64,000 bases of DNA from an uncultured Lachnospiraceae bacterium (GTDB lineage Bacteria; Bacillota; Clostridia; Lachnospirales; Lachnospiraceae), in assembly GCA_910577115.1 (NCBI GenBank), contig CAJTMC010000003.1, positions 1 through 64,000 of the forward strand, written 5' to 3'. The notes below the pieces were generated by a model that was given only the letters and a program-made list of their open reading frames with translations, was not told the DNA's origin and searched no databases. Below are positions 8,095-17,033 of this stretch, one piece after another; positions within the stretch are counted from its first letter, which is position 1, and the number at the start of each line of letters is the position of its first letter. The position numbers were made by a program, and so were the translations under genes.

Positions 8095-9186
8095 TTATTT
8101 CTTGAGTTTCGGATCGAACGCGTCGCGCAAACCGTCACCAAGCAGATTCAGTGAAAGCACAATCAGACAGATTACCACCGCAGGGAACACCAGCTTATAC
8201 GGATAACTCTGAAGTCCTTCTCTCGCCGTATTTGCAAGGCTTCCAAGAGACGGCATCGGCGCCTGTACACCAAGTCCGATAAAGCTCAGATAGCTTTCCG
8301 TAAAGATTGCCGACGGAATCTGCAGTGCGGTCGAAATAATGATAACACTGATACAGTTCGGAATAATGTGCTTTGCGATAATCCTGCCGCTCTTTGCACC
8401 GGTTGCCTTCGCGGCAAGCACATATTCATTATTTTTAATCGTCAGAATCTGTCCGCGCACAAGACGCGACATGCTGACCCAGTATAACAGGCCATACACG
8501 ATAAACAGCGAAATCATATTGACGCCAAGACTCTGCAAGGGTGTGCCCTCAAGCTTTGCAGTAAGCGTTTCATTTAAAACAACGGATAACAGGATAATGA
8601 CAAGCATGTCCGGCAGCGAATAGATAATATCAACAATACGCTGCATAATCAAATCGACCTTACCGCCCATATACCCCGAGATACTACCATAGAGCAGTCC
8701 GATAATCAAGACCAAAATACTGGCAAACAATCCGACCGCAAGTGATACTCTCGTACCGTATACCACACGAATAAAGTAGTCGCGGCACTGTGCGTCCGTT
8801 CCCATAATATGCGGAAAGACCTCACCGCCCTCAGCAATATATTCCAGCTCGTTCTCCGAATATTCAAACGGCTTTAAATTTTTCGCTGTCTTGTCGCGTT
8901 TCCCGTTGACACTGATAATCTGGGAATAGCTGTACGGTACAATATGCGGCGCTACAATAATCACGCTCATAATAAAAATCAATACGATGATACTGCCCAC
9001 AGCAAGCGGATTTTTCATCAGCTTTTTCATACCGTCCTTAAAGAATGTGGTTGACTCGCTCATGACATCCTGCTGTTTTTTCTCCTCGTCAGTCGCTTTT
9101 TCAAAAGAGGAATCATCGAAATTAAATTTTGATAAATCGATCTGCGCACTCAGCACATTTCTTTTTAATGTATTCTGCTCTGCCAT
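8095..9186 (-). CDS. oppC: Oligopeptide ABC transporter permease OppC
   Basis: One of two membrane subunits of the peptide importer. Start at 9186 gives 363 residues: a charged cytoplasmic N-terminus of about 60 residues, a first helix near residue 75 (LAVGSIIVLIFIMSVIIV), a long external loop, then five helices with the EAA motif AKATGAKSGRIIAKHIIPN typical of BPD permeases. It ends LLGDGLRDAFDPKLKK, the usual OppC tail. AAAGGAG sits 13 bases upstream of the chosen ATG; a TTG at 9249 would extend it 21 residues and overlap oppB, which is less likely. Confidence 0.93.
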   Translation of the reverse strand: MAEQNTLKRNVLSAQIDLSKFNFDDSSFEKATDEEKKQQDVMSESTTFFKDGMKKLMKNPLAVGSIIVLIFIMSVIIVAPHIVPYSYSQIISVNGKRDKTAKNLKPFEYSENELEYIAEGGEVFPHIMGTDAQCRDYFIRVVYGTRVSLAVGLFASILVLIIGLLYGSISGYMGGKVDLIMQRIVDIIYSLPDMLVIILLSVVLNETLTAKLEGTPLQSLGVNMISLFIVYGLLYWVSMSRLVRGQILTIKNNEYVLAAKATGAKSGRIIAKHIIPNCISVIIISTALQIPSAIFTESYLSFIGLGVQAPMPSLGSLANTAREGLQSYPYKLVFPAVVICLIVLSLNLLGDGLRDAFDPKLKK

Positions 9187-9223
9187 TTCTATAAATTTGC
9201 TCCTTTCAAAGTCTGCCTCCTGT

Positions 9224-10135
9224 TTAGTCAAGCTTAATTCTAGGGTCAATAATGCTGTAAATAATATCCGTAATCAGATTCATCGTTACCATGATAATCG
9301 CGAGAAACATCGTTGTTCCCATAATCATCGTATAATCACGGTTTGTAATGCTTGCGACAAATTTTGATCCGAGTCCGCCGATTGTGAAAATATTCTCAAC
9401 CACTAGGCTGCCCGTCAAAATATATGCAAGCATCGGTCCGAAATAGGTAATCACAGGAATCACCGCATTCCTAAGCGCATGTTTGAAAATGACCTTCCAG
9501 CCTGCCACACCCTTGGCATTCGCCGTACGGATATAGTCCTGACTGAGCGCATCAAGCATGCTTGTCTTTGTCAGACGTGTTATGTATGCCATCGGATACA
9601 GCGCAAGAGCGATGACGGGAAGAACATAATGTGTCTTGTCAGGATCAAACACGGGTGACCATTTCAATATAATACAGAAAACATATAACAGCAGCGTTGC
9701 AAGCACGAAACTTGGAACTGCAGTAAAAAGCGTGGTGATAAACACAATGAAACGATCTATGAATGTGTTCCTTTTCAGCGCCGCGATACTTCCGAGAATT
9801 AAGCCGACAATCGCTGCCGTTATCGCTGCCATTCCGCCAAGTTTTGCTGATATCGGGAAAGACTCACCGATTACGGTGGAAATGCTTCTTCCTGTCTTTA
9901 AAGAAACACCTAAGTCTCCATGAAGAAAATTTTTGATGTAAATAAGAAACTGTTCGCCTACCGGCTTGTCAAGATTGTATCGCGCCTCCAAAACCTTTTT
10001 GACGGCCTCACTCGGCGCCTTCTCCGAGGCAAACGGACCTCCGGGAATTGCATTCATGGTAAAAAACGTAATCGCTGCAATGATAAACACTGTGGCGACT
10101 GCGAGAATAACTCTTTTGACAATGTATCTGAACAT
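9224..10135 (-). CDS. oppB: Oligopeptide ABC transporter permease OppB
   Basis: First gene of the operon and the other membrane subunit, 303 residues. It begins MFRYIVKRVILAVATVFIIA and has six predicted helices, the EAA loop ANAKGVAGWKVIFKHALRN and the terminal IIDPRIKLD common to OppB/DppB. A good AGGAG site lies nine bases upstream of the ATG. Transcription should start at the promoter 170 bases upstream. Confidence 0.95.
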   Translation of the reverse strand: MFRYIVKRVILAVATVFIIAAITFFTMNAIPGGPFASEKAPSEAVKKVLEARYNLDKPVGEQFLIYIKNFLHGDLGVSLKTGRSISTVIGESFPISAKLGGMAAITAAIVGLILGSIAALKRNTFIDRFIVFITTLFTAVPSFVLATLLLYVFCIILKWSPVFDPDKTHYVLPVIALALYPMAYITRLTKTSMLDALSQDYIRTANAKGVAGWKVIFKHALRNAVIPVITYFGPMLAYILTGSLVVENIFTIGGLGSKFVASITNRDYTMIMGTTMFLAIIMVTMNLITDIIYSIIDPRIKLD

Positions 10136-10170
10136 CTGTTCTCACTCCTATCTTTTTGCATGTTTTTCCT

Positions 10171-10280
10171 GCATCTGTGCAGATGCACACTTTTGTAGAT
10201 GCACAGTTCCCTTGTAGAGATGCATCATTAAATATAAAATATCGTGCTAAAAAATTGATGATGTATCTTCATTCATCATC
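10171..10280 (-). promoter_or_regulatory. opp leader: direct repeats and hairpins
   Basis: The untranslated leader holds three copies of AGATGCA (plus-strand 10181, 10197, 10218), each within a TGTAGATGCA-like context. GCATCTG/CAGATGC forms a hairpin at 10171-10186. GATGATG and CATCATC (10257-10280) form another stem that on the minus strand is followed by AATTTTTT, resembling a weak attenuator. No known riboswitch was recognised. Confidence 0.45.
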
Positions 10281-10312
10281 TTCAGTCCTTCCAAAACGCG
10301 ATATTCCTTTCT

Positions 10313-10341
10313 ATCTTAGACTAATCAAAAAAATTTGTCAA
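10313..10341 (-). promoter_or_regulatory. Promoter of the opp operon
   Basis: On the minus strand TTGACA (10341-10336) and TAAGAT (10318-10313) are separated by 17 bases, a near-consensus sigma-A promoter about 180 bases upstream of oppB. Confidence 0.75.
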
Positions 10342-10510
10342 TATTCCGCAAGCTTGCGAAACTGACAATATCTGCATAATTCAGTTGATTTTGCGATATG
10401 ATTTGCATTTTTTGTATGCATTTTTTGCTTTACCGTTTACTTTGTGCTATAATTTTCACAAAATATATCCTGAATTTTTAGGAATTTTTTATTTATTTTT
10501 TATATTTGGA

Positions 10511-10576
10511 TTGACAAGTACTGCCATATGTATTATTGTATTAGTGTATCATTAAAGCAACACACCGACACACTGA
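10511..10576 (+). promoter_or_regulatory. Promoter and candidate operator of the GntR-ABC operon
   Basis: TTGACA (10511-10516) and TATTGT (10534-10539) have a 17-base spacer. Just downstream TTAGTGTATC (10541-10550) and GACACACTGA (10567-10576) form an inverted repeat with eight of ten pairs, a plausible site for the YtrA-like repressor encoded by the first gene. Confidence 0.5.
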
Positions 10577-10615
10577 CGAAACGGGTATGAAATCGGTACG
10601 AAAGGAGACAAATTT

Positions 10616-11005
10616 ATGGCATGGGAATTAAATTCTGACCGTCCAATCTATGCACAAATTCTGGAAAAGCTCCAAGTGCGGATCGTATGCGGGATATACA
10701 AGCCGGGAGAGTGGCTTCCAAGTGTCAGGGATTTGGCAGCCGAGGCAAGTGTCAATCCAAACACCATGCAGCGCGCCTTTGCGGAGCTGGAACGCAGCGG
10801 ACTTGTCATGACGCAGCGGAACATGGGACGCGTAGTGACAGCGGATACGCAGTTGATTGAGAACGCAAAGCATCAGATGGCGGTCACACAGACGAACAGC
10901 TTTTTTGCCAATATGCGGCAGCTTGGATATTCTGACAGCGATATTATTTTTCTGATTAACCAAAATGCAAATACGACAAACAATGCAAATCATACGAACG
11001 ATTAA
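10616..11005 (+). CDS. GntR-family regulator, YtrA subfamily
   Basis: A 129-residue repressor with a GntR winged helix at residues about 10-80 (PIYAQILEKLQVRIVCGIY, GEWLPSVRDLA, NPNTMQRAFAELERSGLV) and only a short C-terminal tail, which defines the YtrA subfamily. Such proteins usually repress their own operon of ABC transporter genes, and here two ABC genes follow directly. The last 17 residues are asparagine-rich (NQNANTTNNANHTND). The ribosome site GAAAGGAGACAAATTT precedes the ATG. The inducer is unknown; in Bacillus the homologous operon responds to cell-wall antibiotics, which is only an analogy. Confidence 0.9.
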   Translation: MAWELNSDRPIYAQILEKLQVRIVCGIYKPGEWLPSVRDLAAEASVNPNTMQRAFAELERSGLVMTQRNMGRVVTADTQLIENAKHQMAVTQTNSFFANMRQLGYSDSDIIFLINQNANTTNNANHTND

Positions 11006-11028
11006 ATTATGAGAGGGAGGAAATCTTT

Positions 11029-11757
11029 ATGAATGAGCAATATATGAATGCAGCGCCGCTGCTGCAGATTAATGATTTGTGCAAACGCTATCCCGGAATG
11101 GGAAATTATATGTCGGTGTTTCATATGAGCCTTACGGTTCCACGTGGACGGATTATCGGCTTGTTAGGGCCAAACGGATGCGGAAAGACGACATTAATCA
11201 AAATGATTAACGGACTGCTTGCACCGACAAGCGGAACGGTGTATATTAATGGTATGTTTCCGGGCGCGGAAAGCAAGCGCGTGATTTCGTACCTGCCTGA
11301 GCGTACTTATCTTGATAACGGCATGAAGGTACGGCAGATGGTTGATTATTTCGGCGATTTTTACGAAGATTTTTCAAAGGAAAAGGCTTATTCCATGCTA
11401 GAGTCGCTTGGGATTAGTCCTGAGGCAAGACTAAAAACGCTTTCAAAGGGCACAAAAGAGAAGGTACAGCTGATCCTTGTGATGAGCCGCAATGCTGAGC
11501 TTTATATCCTTGATGAGCCGATTGCAGGCGTTGACCCTGCTGCGCGGGATTATATTTTGCGCACGATTATCACGAACTACAACCCGAACTCTACGATTAT
11601 ATTGTCAACACATTTAATTTCCGATATTGAGAATGTGCTTGATGATGTGATTTTTATGAAAAACGGCTCGCTTATGCTTTACACCTCGGTAGACGCTATC
11701 AGAGATCAGCAGAATAAGTCTGTGGACGCTTATTTCAGGGAGGTATATGCATGTTAG
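11029..11757 (+). CDS. ABC transporter ATPase, YtrB/CcmA-like
   Basis: A 242-residue exporter-type ATPase. Walker A is GPNGCGKTT near residue 46, the signature is the variant LSKGTKEKVQLILVMSR and Walker B is LYILDEPIAGVDP, followed by STHLISDIE with the H-loop. It is 23 bases downstream of the GntR gene and overlaps the permease gene by seven bases (start ATGTTAG), so the three form a translationally coupled operon. Substrate unknown. Confidence 0.9.
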   Translation: MNEQYMNAAPLLQINDLCKRYPGMGNYMSVFHMSLTVPRGRIIGLLGPNGCGKTTLIKMINGLLAPTSGTVYINGMFPGAESKRVISYLPERTYLDNGMKVRQMVDYFGDFYEDFSKEKAYSMLESLGISPEARLKTLSKGTKEKVQLILVMSRNAELYILDEPIAGVDPAARDYILRTIITNYNPNSTIILSTHLISDIENVLDDVIFMKNGSLMLYTSVDAIRDQQNKSVDAYFREVYAC

Positions 11758-12599
11758 GTAAACTGATGAAATACGAATGGAGAGGGCTTCGCCTTCCGCT
11801 TTTGATTATGCTTGGAATTCTCGGCGGTACGACATTGCTTGCGTGTATTATTATCTTTACAATAAATCCAAAAATGGATGATGTTACCGCAGGATTAACG
11901 GTAATGTCGCTTCTTCTGTGTTTCCTGCTCTATTATTTCGGCATTATCGGCTGCTCGGTCGGAACCATGCTGATTATTGCGATCCGGTTTTACAAAACGA
12001 CTTACACCGATCAGGGATATCTGACACATACGCTGCCTGTTGAATCCGGAACGCTCCTGGCGGCAAAAACAATTACTTCCGTTTTGTGTTATTTAGCAAT
12101 GCTTGCAGGGATACTTGCCACAGTCCTGATTCTTCTTGGCGCAATTTATACACATGTAGGCAGTTATGACCGTATTTTTTTAGAGCGTCAGGTTGCCGAA
12201 TTATTGTCAGACTTGTCAGAATCTTTTAGAGAAGAATATGGAATCAGTTTTGGCGCTTTTGTGACATTTTATATTATTTTTATGGTAGTTGCGTGTATTT
12301 CGGCAATTATGACAGTGCTTGGCTGTGTATCGCTTGGACAGCTTTTTACGAAGCATCGCATTATCGGGGCAATTATCGCTTATTTTTGTGTTATGAGCAT
12401 CCAGCAGTTTGTCTCTTACTTAGCAATGCTGCCAACATACTCCAAAATGCTGCGGGCGGAGGCGCTCTCGGAAACCATTCCATTGTTTGAGGTGATTTCT
12501 CCTACGATGATTATCTCATTGCTTTGGGCTGTGGCTGTTTCTGTTATTATGCATATTATTAATCTGCACATGATGACGAAGCGTCTGAATTTGGAATAA
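11751..12599 (+). CDS. ABC transporter permease of the GntR operon
   Basis: A 282-residue membrane protein with about six hydrophobic segments (for example LPLLIMLGILGGTTLLACII and AGILATVLILLGAIYTHVG). The sequence TTYTDQGYLTHTLPVESGTLL is typical of ABC-2-like permeases of Clostridia that pair with YtrA regulators. It overlaps the ATPase gene by seven bases and is followed by a strong terminator. Transported compound is not inferable. Confidence 0.82.
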   Translation: MLGKLMKYEWRGLRLPLLIMLGILGGTTLLACIIIFTINPKMDDVTAGLTVMSLLLCFLLYYFGIIGCSVGTMLIIAIRFYKTTYTDQGYLTHTLPVESGTLLAAKTITSVLCYLAMLAGILATVLILLGAIYTHVGSYDRIFLERQVAELLSDLSESFREEYGISFGAFVTFYIIFMVVACISAIMTVLGCVSLGQLFTKHRIIGAIIAYFCVMSIQQFVSYLAMLPTYSKMLRAEALSETIPLFEVISPTMIISLLWAVAVSVIMHIINLHMMTKRLNLE

Positions 12600-12618
12600 A
12601 ACCGAAACAATCTGCCAA

Positions 12619-12656
12619 AAAGGAACCGTACCCCAAAACGATACGGTTCCTTTTTA
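12619..12656. terminator. Bidirectional terminator between ABC operon and dagK
   Basis: AAGGAACCGTA and TACGGTTCCTT form an eleven-pair stem, with T5 on the plus side and an A run on the other, so it can stop both converging transcripts. Confidence 0.88.
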
Positions 12657-12674
12657 CTTTTTGACAACAGGATA

Positions 12675-13589
12675 CTATTTGACAATAATATCCATTGCTT
12701 CTTTATCATTTAAAAGCACTACTCTGGTATGCTTTCCGCCATATTCCCCGTCAAGTGTCCATGCCACCTCTTCCTCCGATTCAAATACCAGCTTACCTGA
12801 CTTAAAATTGAACATGTATTTTGTGTCAATATCTGCTATCGCTATCGCTGCCAGTATAGAATTGAGTTCCATCGGATTTTTGGGAACCTTGATTAAAGTG
12901 ACCTCAAACAGCCCGTCATTCAAATCAATTTTACCTTTAAATACATTTCCTGCAATACTCTTAAAGCCGCCTATCGAATGTGAGTTCGTTACCATTCCAT
13001 AGATAAAGTCGCCCTCAATTACAATCTCTTCTCCATTTTCTGACACATATGTCACTTTTAACGGATATGACTTGATGTTAGCAAGCTGTTTAACTCCCTC
13101 CAAAAGATATGCCATATGACCAAGCATATTCTTCATCTCCTGCGGCGTCTCATAGGAAACCTCCGTAAAAATCCCAAACGCTGCAACATAAACAAATATA
13201 TCTTTGTTAAATCGTCCGATATCACACGAAAACACATTTCCCTGTGCAACGATTTCAGCCGCTTTTTTCATTGTAGACGGGATTTTCAGACTCTTTGCAA
13301 AATCATTGGTGCTTCCTGCCGGAATATATCCGATCGTCGTCTTAAAGCCTGACTGAACCATACCTGTGACAATCTCATCAAGCGTACCGTCTCCACCGCT
13401 GCACACCACAAGCTCGTAGCATTTATCGCGCTCTCTCATCAGACGCTTTGCATCTCCGCGGCTCTGTGTCGGGTACACCGTCACCTCGTAATCTGCCTTC
13501 ACAAGAATATCCGTAATCTCCAAAAGATGATTTTTAATCAGTCCCTTCCCTGAGTGGGGGTTTAATATAAACAATGCCTTCCTGCTCAT
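12675..13589 (-). CDS. Diacylglycerol/lipid kinase, DagK-YegS family
   Basis: A 304-residue soluble lipid kinase, probably phosphorylating diacylglycerol to return it to phospholipid synthesis. The nucleotide-binding motifs are clear: ILNPHSGKG near the N-terminus, CSGGDGTLDEI near residue 65 and PAGSTNDFAKSL near residue 92, followed by the beta-sandwich C-terminal domain. Its start overlaps the whiA stop by four bases (ATGA), so it is the last gene of the hprK-murB-rapZ-whiA operon, which is an unusual addition to that cluster. Exact lipid substrate is inferred from family only. Confidence 0.9.
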   Translation of the reverse strand: MSRKALFILNPHSGKGLIKNHLLEITDILVKADYEVTVYPTQSRGDAKRLMRERDKCYELVVCSGGDGTLDEIVTGMVQSGFKTTIGYIPAGSTNDFAKSLKIPSTMKKAAEIVAQGNVFSCDIGRFNKDIFVYVAAFGIFTEVSYETPQEMKNMLGHMAYLLEGVKQLANIKSYPLKVTYVSENGEEIVIEGDFIYGMVTNSHSIGGFKSIAGNVFKGKIDLNDGLFEVTLIKVPKNPMELNSILAAIAIADIDTKYMFNFKSGKLVFESEEEVAWTLDGEYGGKHTRVVLLNDKEAMDIIVK

Positions 13590-14209
13590 TTTTCCTTTCC
13601 TCGTATTGAATCTGCCAGCTCGCTTAGTTTTCTTAACCTGTGATTTACTCCCGATTTTCCTACCGGTGGCACAAGATACGCTCCAAGCTCCTTTAAAGTC
13701 GCATCGGGATATTCCAGCCTTATTACTGCCATTTCCCGCAAATTTTCGTTCAAATCGTCAAAACCGTAATGCTCCTTGATATATTGAATATCTTCTATCT
13801 GTTTATTCGCCGCGCTGACCGTCTTTGAAATATTGGCAGTCTCGCAGTTTACCCGCCTGTTAATCGAATTGCGCATATCCTTTAATATACGCAGATTTTC
13901 CAAATTCATCAGACAATTATGCGCACCCATTACATTTAACAGCTTGACAATGTCTTCGCTTTCCTTAATATACACAACCGTATAGCGCTTCCTTTGCACT
14001 GTCTTCGCAGCAATCTCAAATGTCCGCATTGTCTCGATCAGTTTTCCTGCACGCTCTTCGTCCTCACAGACAAACTCCAAATGATATCCTTTCTCGGGAT
14101 TGCTCATAGAACCTGTTTCCAAAAACGCATCGCGCAAAAACGCTCTCGCCGAATTTTTAGTGAACGTCTTTTTCTCCAGCTCTTTCTTGATCTCTCCTGA
14201 AAATGACAT
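13586..14209 (-). CDS. whiA: WhiA-like protein lacking the first LAGLIDADG half
   Basis: WhiA is a DNA-binding protein of Gram-positive bacteria involved in division and sporulation, normally about 310 residues. Here it has 207. The conserved start MSFSGEIKKELEKK is present, but the next 100-plus residues, with the first LAGLIDADG repeat, are missing. The sequence jumps directly to the second repeat (RAFLRDAFLETGSMSNPEK). The C-terminal helix-turn-helix is intact (NRRVNCETANISKT, LREMAVIRLEYPDATLKELG, PPVGKSGVNHRLRKL). The start has a perfect AGGAGGGGTT site only 12 bases after rapZ, so no upstream coding sequence has been missed. The reading frame is clean, indicating a stable shortened form rather than decay. 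Confidence 0.88.
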   Translation of the reverse strand: MSFSGEIKKELEKKTFTKNSARAFLRDAFLETGSMSNPEKGYHLEFVCEDEERAGKLIETMRTFEIAAKTVQRKRYTVVYIKESEDIVKLLNVMGAHNCLMNLENLRILKDMRNSINRRVNCETANISKTVSAANKQIEDIQYIKEHYGFDDLNENLREMAVIRLEYPDATLKELGAYLVPPVGKSGVNHRLRKLSELADSIRGKEK

Positions 14210-14221
14210 AACCCCTCCTGT

Positions 14222-15076
14222 TTAGCCGGGCGTATCACGATGACGCAGTGTAAGTCCGTAGTCTCCCTTATCCTTCAACCTGTTATAAAGCTCGCCCGCA
14301 AGCGTCACGCTCCGGTGCTGTCCTCCTGTACAGCCTATGGCTATCACAAGCTGGTATTTTCCTTCCTTAATATAATTGGGAATCAGAAAATTTATCATAT
14401 CCGTAAGCTTGTCAATAAACGCATGTGCTTCGGGATAACTCATCACATAATCCTGCACCTCTTTGTCAAGCCCTGTTTTCTGCTTCAACTCATCAATATA
14501 GAACGGATTCGGCAAAAAACGCACGTCAAATACAAGATCTGCATCCTGTGGAATCCCATGTTTAAAGCCAAAGGACATCACATTCACCATAAGGCTGTTG
14601 TACGCATGATTGCTCACAAAAATCCTGTCCAGCTCTGTCTTTAGCTCTCTTGTAAGCAGCTTTGTCGTGTCAATCACATAATCCGCTGTTCTTCTGATGC
14701 TCTCAAGCAGCTCACGTTCCCGCCGGATACCGCGCATCAAATCCCCATCCGTCGAAAGCGGGTGAATACGTCTTGTTTCCTTATAACGCTTCAAAAGCAC
14801 ATTATCAGATGCCTCAAGGAACAGGATTTCAAATGTATAATTTTGGCGGAGTCTCGTAATAAGCTGATTCACGTCTGCAAACGACTGATCTGCCCTGACA
14901 TCAAGCCCCAACGCCACCTTCTGAATCCCGTTATCCGGCATTACCAGCAGCTCCATAAACTTTTCAATCAAGGGCACAGGCATATTGTCGGCACAATAAA
15001 AACCCGCGTCCTCAAGCATTTTCATCGCCGTCGACTTTCCGCCCCCACTCATACCTGTAACAATCACAAACCGCAT
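14222..15076 (-). CDS. rapZ: RNase adaptor/nucleotide-binding protein RapZ (YvcJ)
   Basis: A 284-residue P-loop protein. Walker A is GMSGGGKST at residues 8-16, and the C-terminal domain has the signature AIGCTGGQHRSVTLAGEL close to the end (HRDTPG). In E. coli it controls amino-sugar synthesis through small RNAs; in Firmicutes its role is less clear but it always sits with whiA and usually yvcK. Here yvcK is not between rapZ and whiA. Length and motifs are typical. Confidence 0.94.
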   Translation of the reverse strand: MRFVIVTGMSGGGKSTAMKMLEDAGFYCADNMPVPLIEKFMELLVMPDNGIQKVALGLDVRADQSFADVNQLITRLRQNYTFEILFLEASDNVLLKRYKETRRIHPLSTDGDLMRGIRRERELLESIRRTADYVIDTTKLLTRELKTELDRIFVSNHAYNSLMVNVMSFGFKHGIPQDADLVFDVRFLPNPFYIDELKQKTGLDKEVQDYVMSYPEAHAFIDKLTDMINFLIPNYIKEGKYQLVIAIGCTGGQHRSVTLAGELYNRLKDKGDYGLTLRHRDTPG

Positions 15077-15126
15077 TTCAAATCAGTCCTGCCTTTCTAT
15101 CCTATGTTTTACATTTGTACTACTAT

Positions 15127-16035
15127 TTAATAAAACTCACCCAGACAAATTACTTCCGTCTCGATGTCAACGCCCGAGCTTTCTTTCACCCTTTTCTGCA
15201 CTTCCCTGATGAGTTCATAAATTTCGGCAGATGTGGCATTTCCTCTATTCACCACAAATCCGCAGTGTTTTTCGGATACCTGCGCATCGCCTACACGAAA
15301 ACCTTTTAATCCTGCATCTTGTATCAGCTTCGCCGCAAAATACCCTTCAGGACGTTTAAAGGTGGAGCCTGCGCTTGGGTATTCCAACGGCTGTTTTTCA
15401 CGCCTTCTCGCCGCCAAGTCGTCCATTTTTTCTCTGATTGCCGACTGATCGCCCTTTTTAAGTACGATTTCAGACTCAAGCACAATAAAGCGTTCTTCTT
15501 TTAAAAGACTGTGACGGTAAGAAAAACGCATCTCTTCAACACTTTTGGACACAATTTCGCCCTCGTAGCCAAGCAGTGTCACGCGCTTTACCACCTGCTT
15601 CATTTCACCGTCGTATGCGCCTGCATTCATCACAATAGCTCCGCCCAGACTTCCCGGAATGCCTGCTGCAAACTCAAAACCGCTCAAAGAATGGTCGTGC
15701 GCCGCTCTTGCAATCTGTGCAAGCGTCGCCGCCGCACCGCAGACAATCGTGTTTTCCTCCACCCTGATATCGCCAAAGCCCTTTGCAAGATGAAGCACCA
15801 CGCCCCGAAGACCCTGGTCGCTCACAAGAAGATTGCTCCCGTTTCCGATTAGATAAAAACGTTCTCCCTTTAGCAGTTTCAACGCCGCTTTCAACTCCTC
15901 AAGATTCGAAGGTTCCACAAACACATCTGCCGCACCGCCCGTCTTGAAAGTTGTGTGTACCGACATTGGTTCCTTTGTAGCAACGCGTCCTCCTGTAATA
16001 ACGGAAGACAATTCATTGACTAACTCTCTCTTCAA
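15127..16035 (-). CDS. murB: UDP-N-acetylenolpyruvoylglucosamine reductase
   Basis: This flavoenzyme reduces the enolpyruvyl group to give UDP-N-acetylmuramate, the second committed step of peptidoglycan synthesis. The FAD-binding segments are GNGSNLLVSDQG, FAAGIPGSLGGAIVMNAGAY and the YRHSLLKEE region; the catalytic serine lies in YPSAGSTFKRP and the active-site glutamate in ETEVICLG near the C-terminus. The short substrate loop marks it as the type II enzyme common in Firmicutes. 302 residues, 50 bases upstream of rapZ. Confidence 0.95.
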   Translation of the reverse strand: MKRELVNELSSVITGGRVATKEPMSVHTTFKTGGAADVFVEPSNLEELKAALKLLKGERFYLIGNGSNLLVSDQGLRGVVLHLAKGFGDIRVEENTIVCGAAATLAQIARAAHDHSLSGFEFAAGIPGSLGGAIVMNAGAYDGEMKQVVKRVTLLGYEGEIVSKSVEEMRFSYRHSLLKEERFIVLESEIVLKKGDQSAIREKMDDLAARRREKQPLEYPSAGSTFKRPEGYFAAKLIQDAGLKGFRVGDAQVSEKHCGFVVNRGNATSAEIYELIREVQKRVKESSGVDIETEVICLGEFY

Positions 16036-16070
16036 TTGATATACCCTCTAATAAAATTCTATTCTGCCAA

Positions 16071-17018
16071 TCAGCCCAGCACCAGCTTTGCCGCACCATA
16101 AATACCTGCATCATTCCCAAGCGTAGCGAGCTTAAAGACTGCATTTTTGCATCCATGAAAGACATATTTTTCATAATGCTTTGCCACATACCCGCAAAGT
16201 ATTTCGCCTGCCTTTGACACACCTCCCCCAAGCACAAACACTTCCGGATTGACTACCGCCGCGACGGCTGCAAATCCCTTTCCGAGATACATGCCAAACT
16301 CTTCCGCTATCTCACATGCGATTTTATCGCCCGCCTTTACTGCATCAAACACAGCCTTTGCACTTAGATTATCCTTTTCCAGCGCGGATCTGAGCACACT
16401 TCCCTCATTGGATGATGCCAGCTTGCGTTTCGCAAGACGCACGATTCCGGTAGCTGACGCGTACTGCTCCAAACAGCCATGATTTCCGCAGCCGCACGCA
16501 TCAGGTTCCCCGTCCACAATATGCATATGCCCGATTTCTCCGCCTGCTCCTTTTGAACCGGTAACAATCTTTTCATTTACGATAATTCCACCGCCGACAC
16601 CTGTACCAAGCGTGGCAAGCACAAGGTCCTTACAGCCTTTGCCGCCGCCACACCACATCTCGCCAAGCGCAGCTACATTCGCGTCGTTCGCCGCCTTAAC
16701 GGGAATATCTAAAAGCCCTCCCAGCACTTCGTTAATATTCATCACGCCCCAGCCAAGATTGACCGCCCTGTACACTACTCCTGCATCATCAACCGGACCC
16801 GGAACACCGATTCCCACGCCAATCACCGATTCCTTTGTAATACCGCGTTCTTCCATCTTTGCCAATACGGACTTGGCAATATCGGGCAGAATGTTTGTTC
16901 CATCATTTTCTTTTCTTGTGGGAATTTCCCACTTTTCAATCACTTCTCCCTCCGGTGAAAAAAGTCCGATTTTTACCGTCGTTCCTCCTAAGTCCACTCC
17001 AAAGCAATACTTACTCAT
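16071..17018 (-). CDS. glcK: ROK-family glucokinase
   Basis: A 315-residue sugar kinase, most likely phosphorylating glucose. It shows the N-terminal phosphate-binding motif FGVDLGGTTVKIGLF, the substrate segment NDANVAALGE, GTGVGGGIIVN, and the ROK signature with zinc ligands in CGCGNHGCLEQYAS preceded by GGEIGHMHI. It lies 15 bases after hprK, an arrangement that links sugar phosphorylation with carbon-catabolite control. Substrate specificity beyond hexose is inferred. Confidence 0.92.
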   Translation of the reverse strand: MSKYCFGVDLGGTTVKIGLFSPEGEVIEKWEIPTRKENDGTNILPDIAKSVLAKMEERGITKESVIGVGIGVPGPVDDAGVVYRAVNLGWGVMNINEVLGGLLDIPVKAANDANVAALGEMWCGGGKGCKDLVLATLGTGVGGGIIVNEKIVTGSKGAGGEIGHMHIVDGEPDACGCGNHGCLEQYASATGIVRLAKRKLASSNEGSVLRSALEKDNLSAKAVFDAVKAGDKIACEIAEEFGMYLGKGFAAVAAVVNPEVFVLGGGVSKAGEILCGYVAKHYEKYVFHGCKNAVFKLATLGNDAGIYGAAKLVLG

Positions 17019-17033
17019 TGATTATGTCTCCTT

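Noticed and set aside
10171..10236. Short AGATGCA repeats as a CRISPR array
   Set aside because: Seven-base repeats at irregular 16-21 base spacing, far too short and few.
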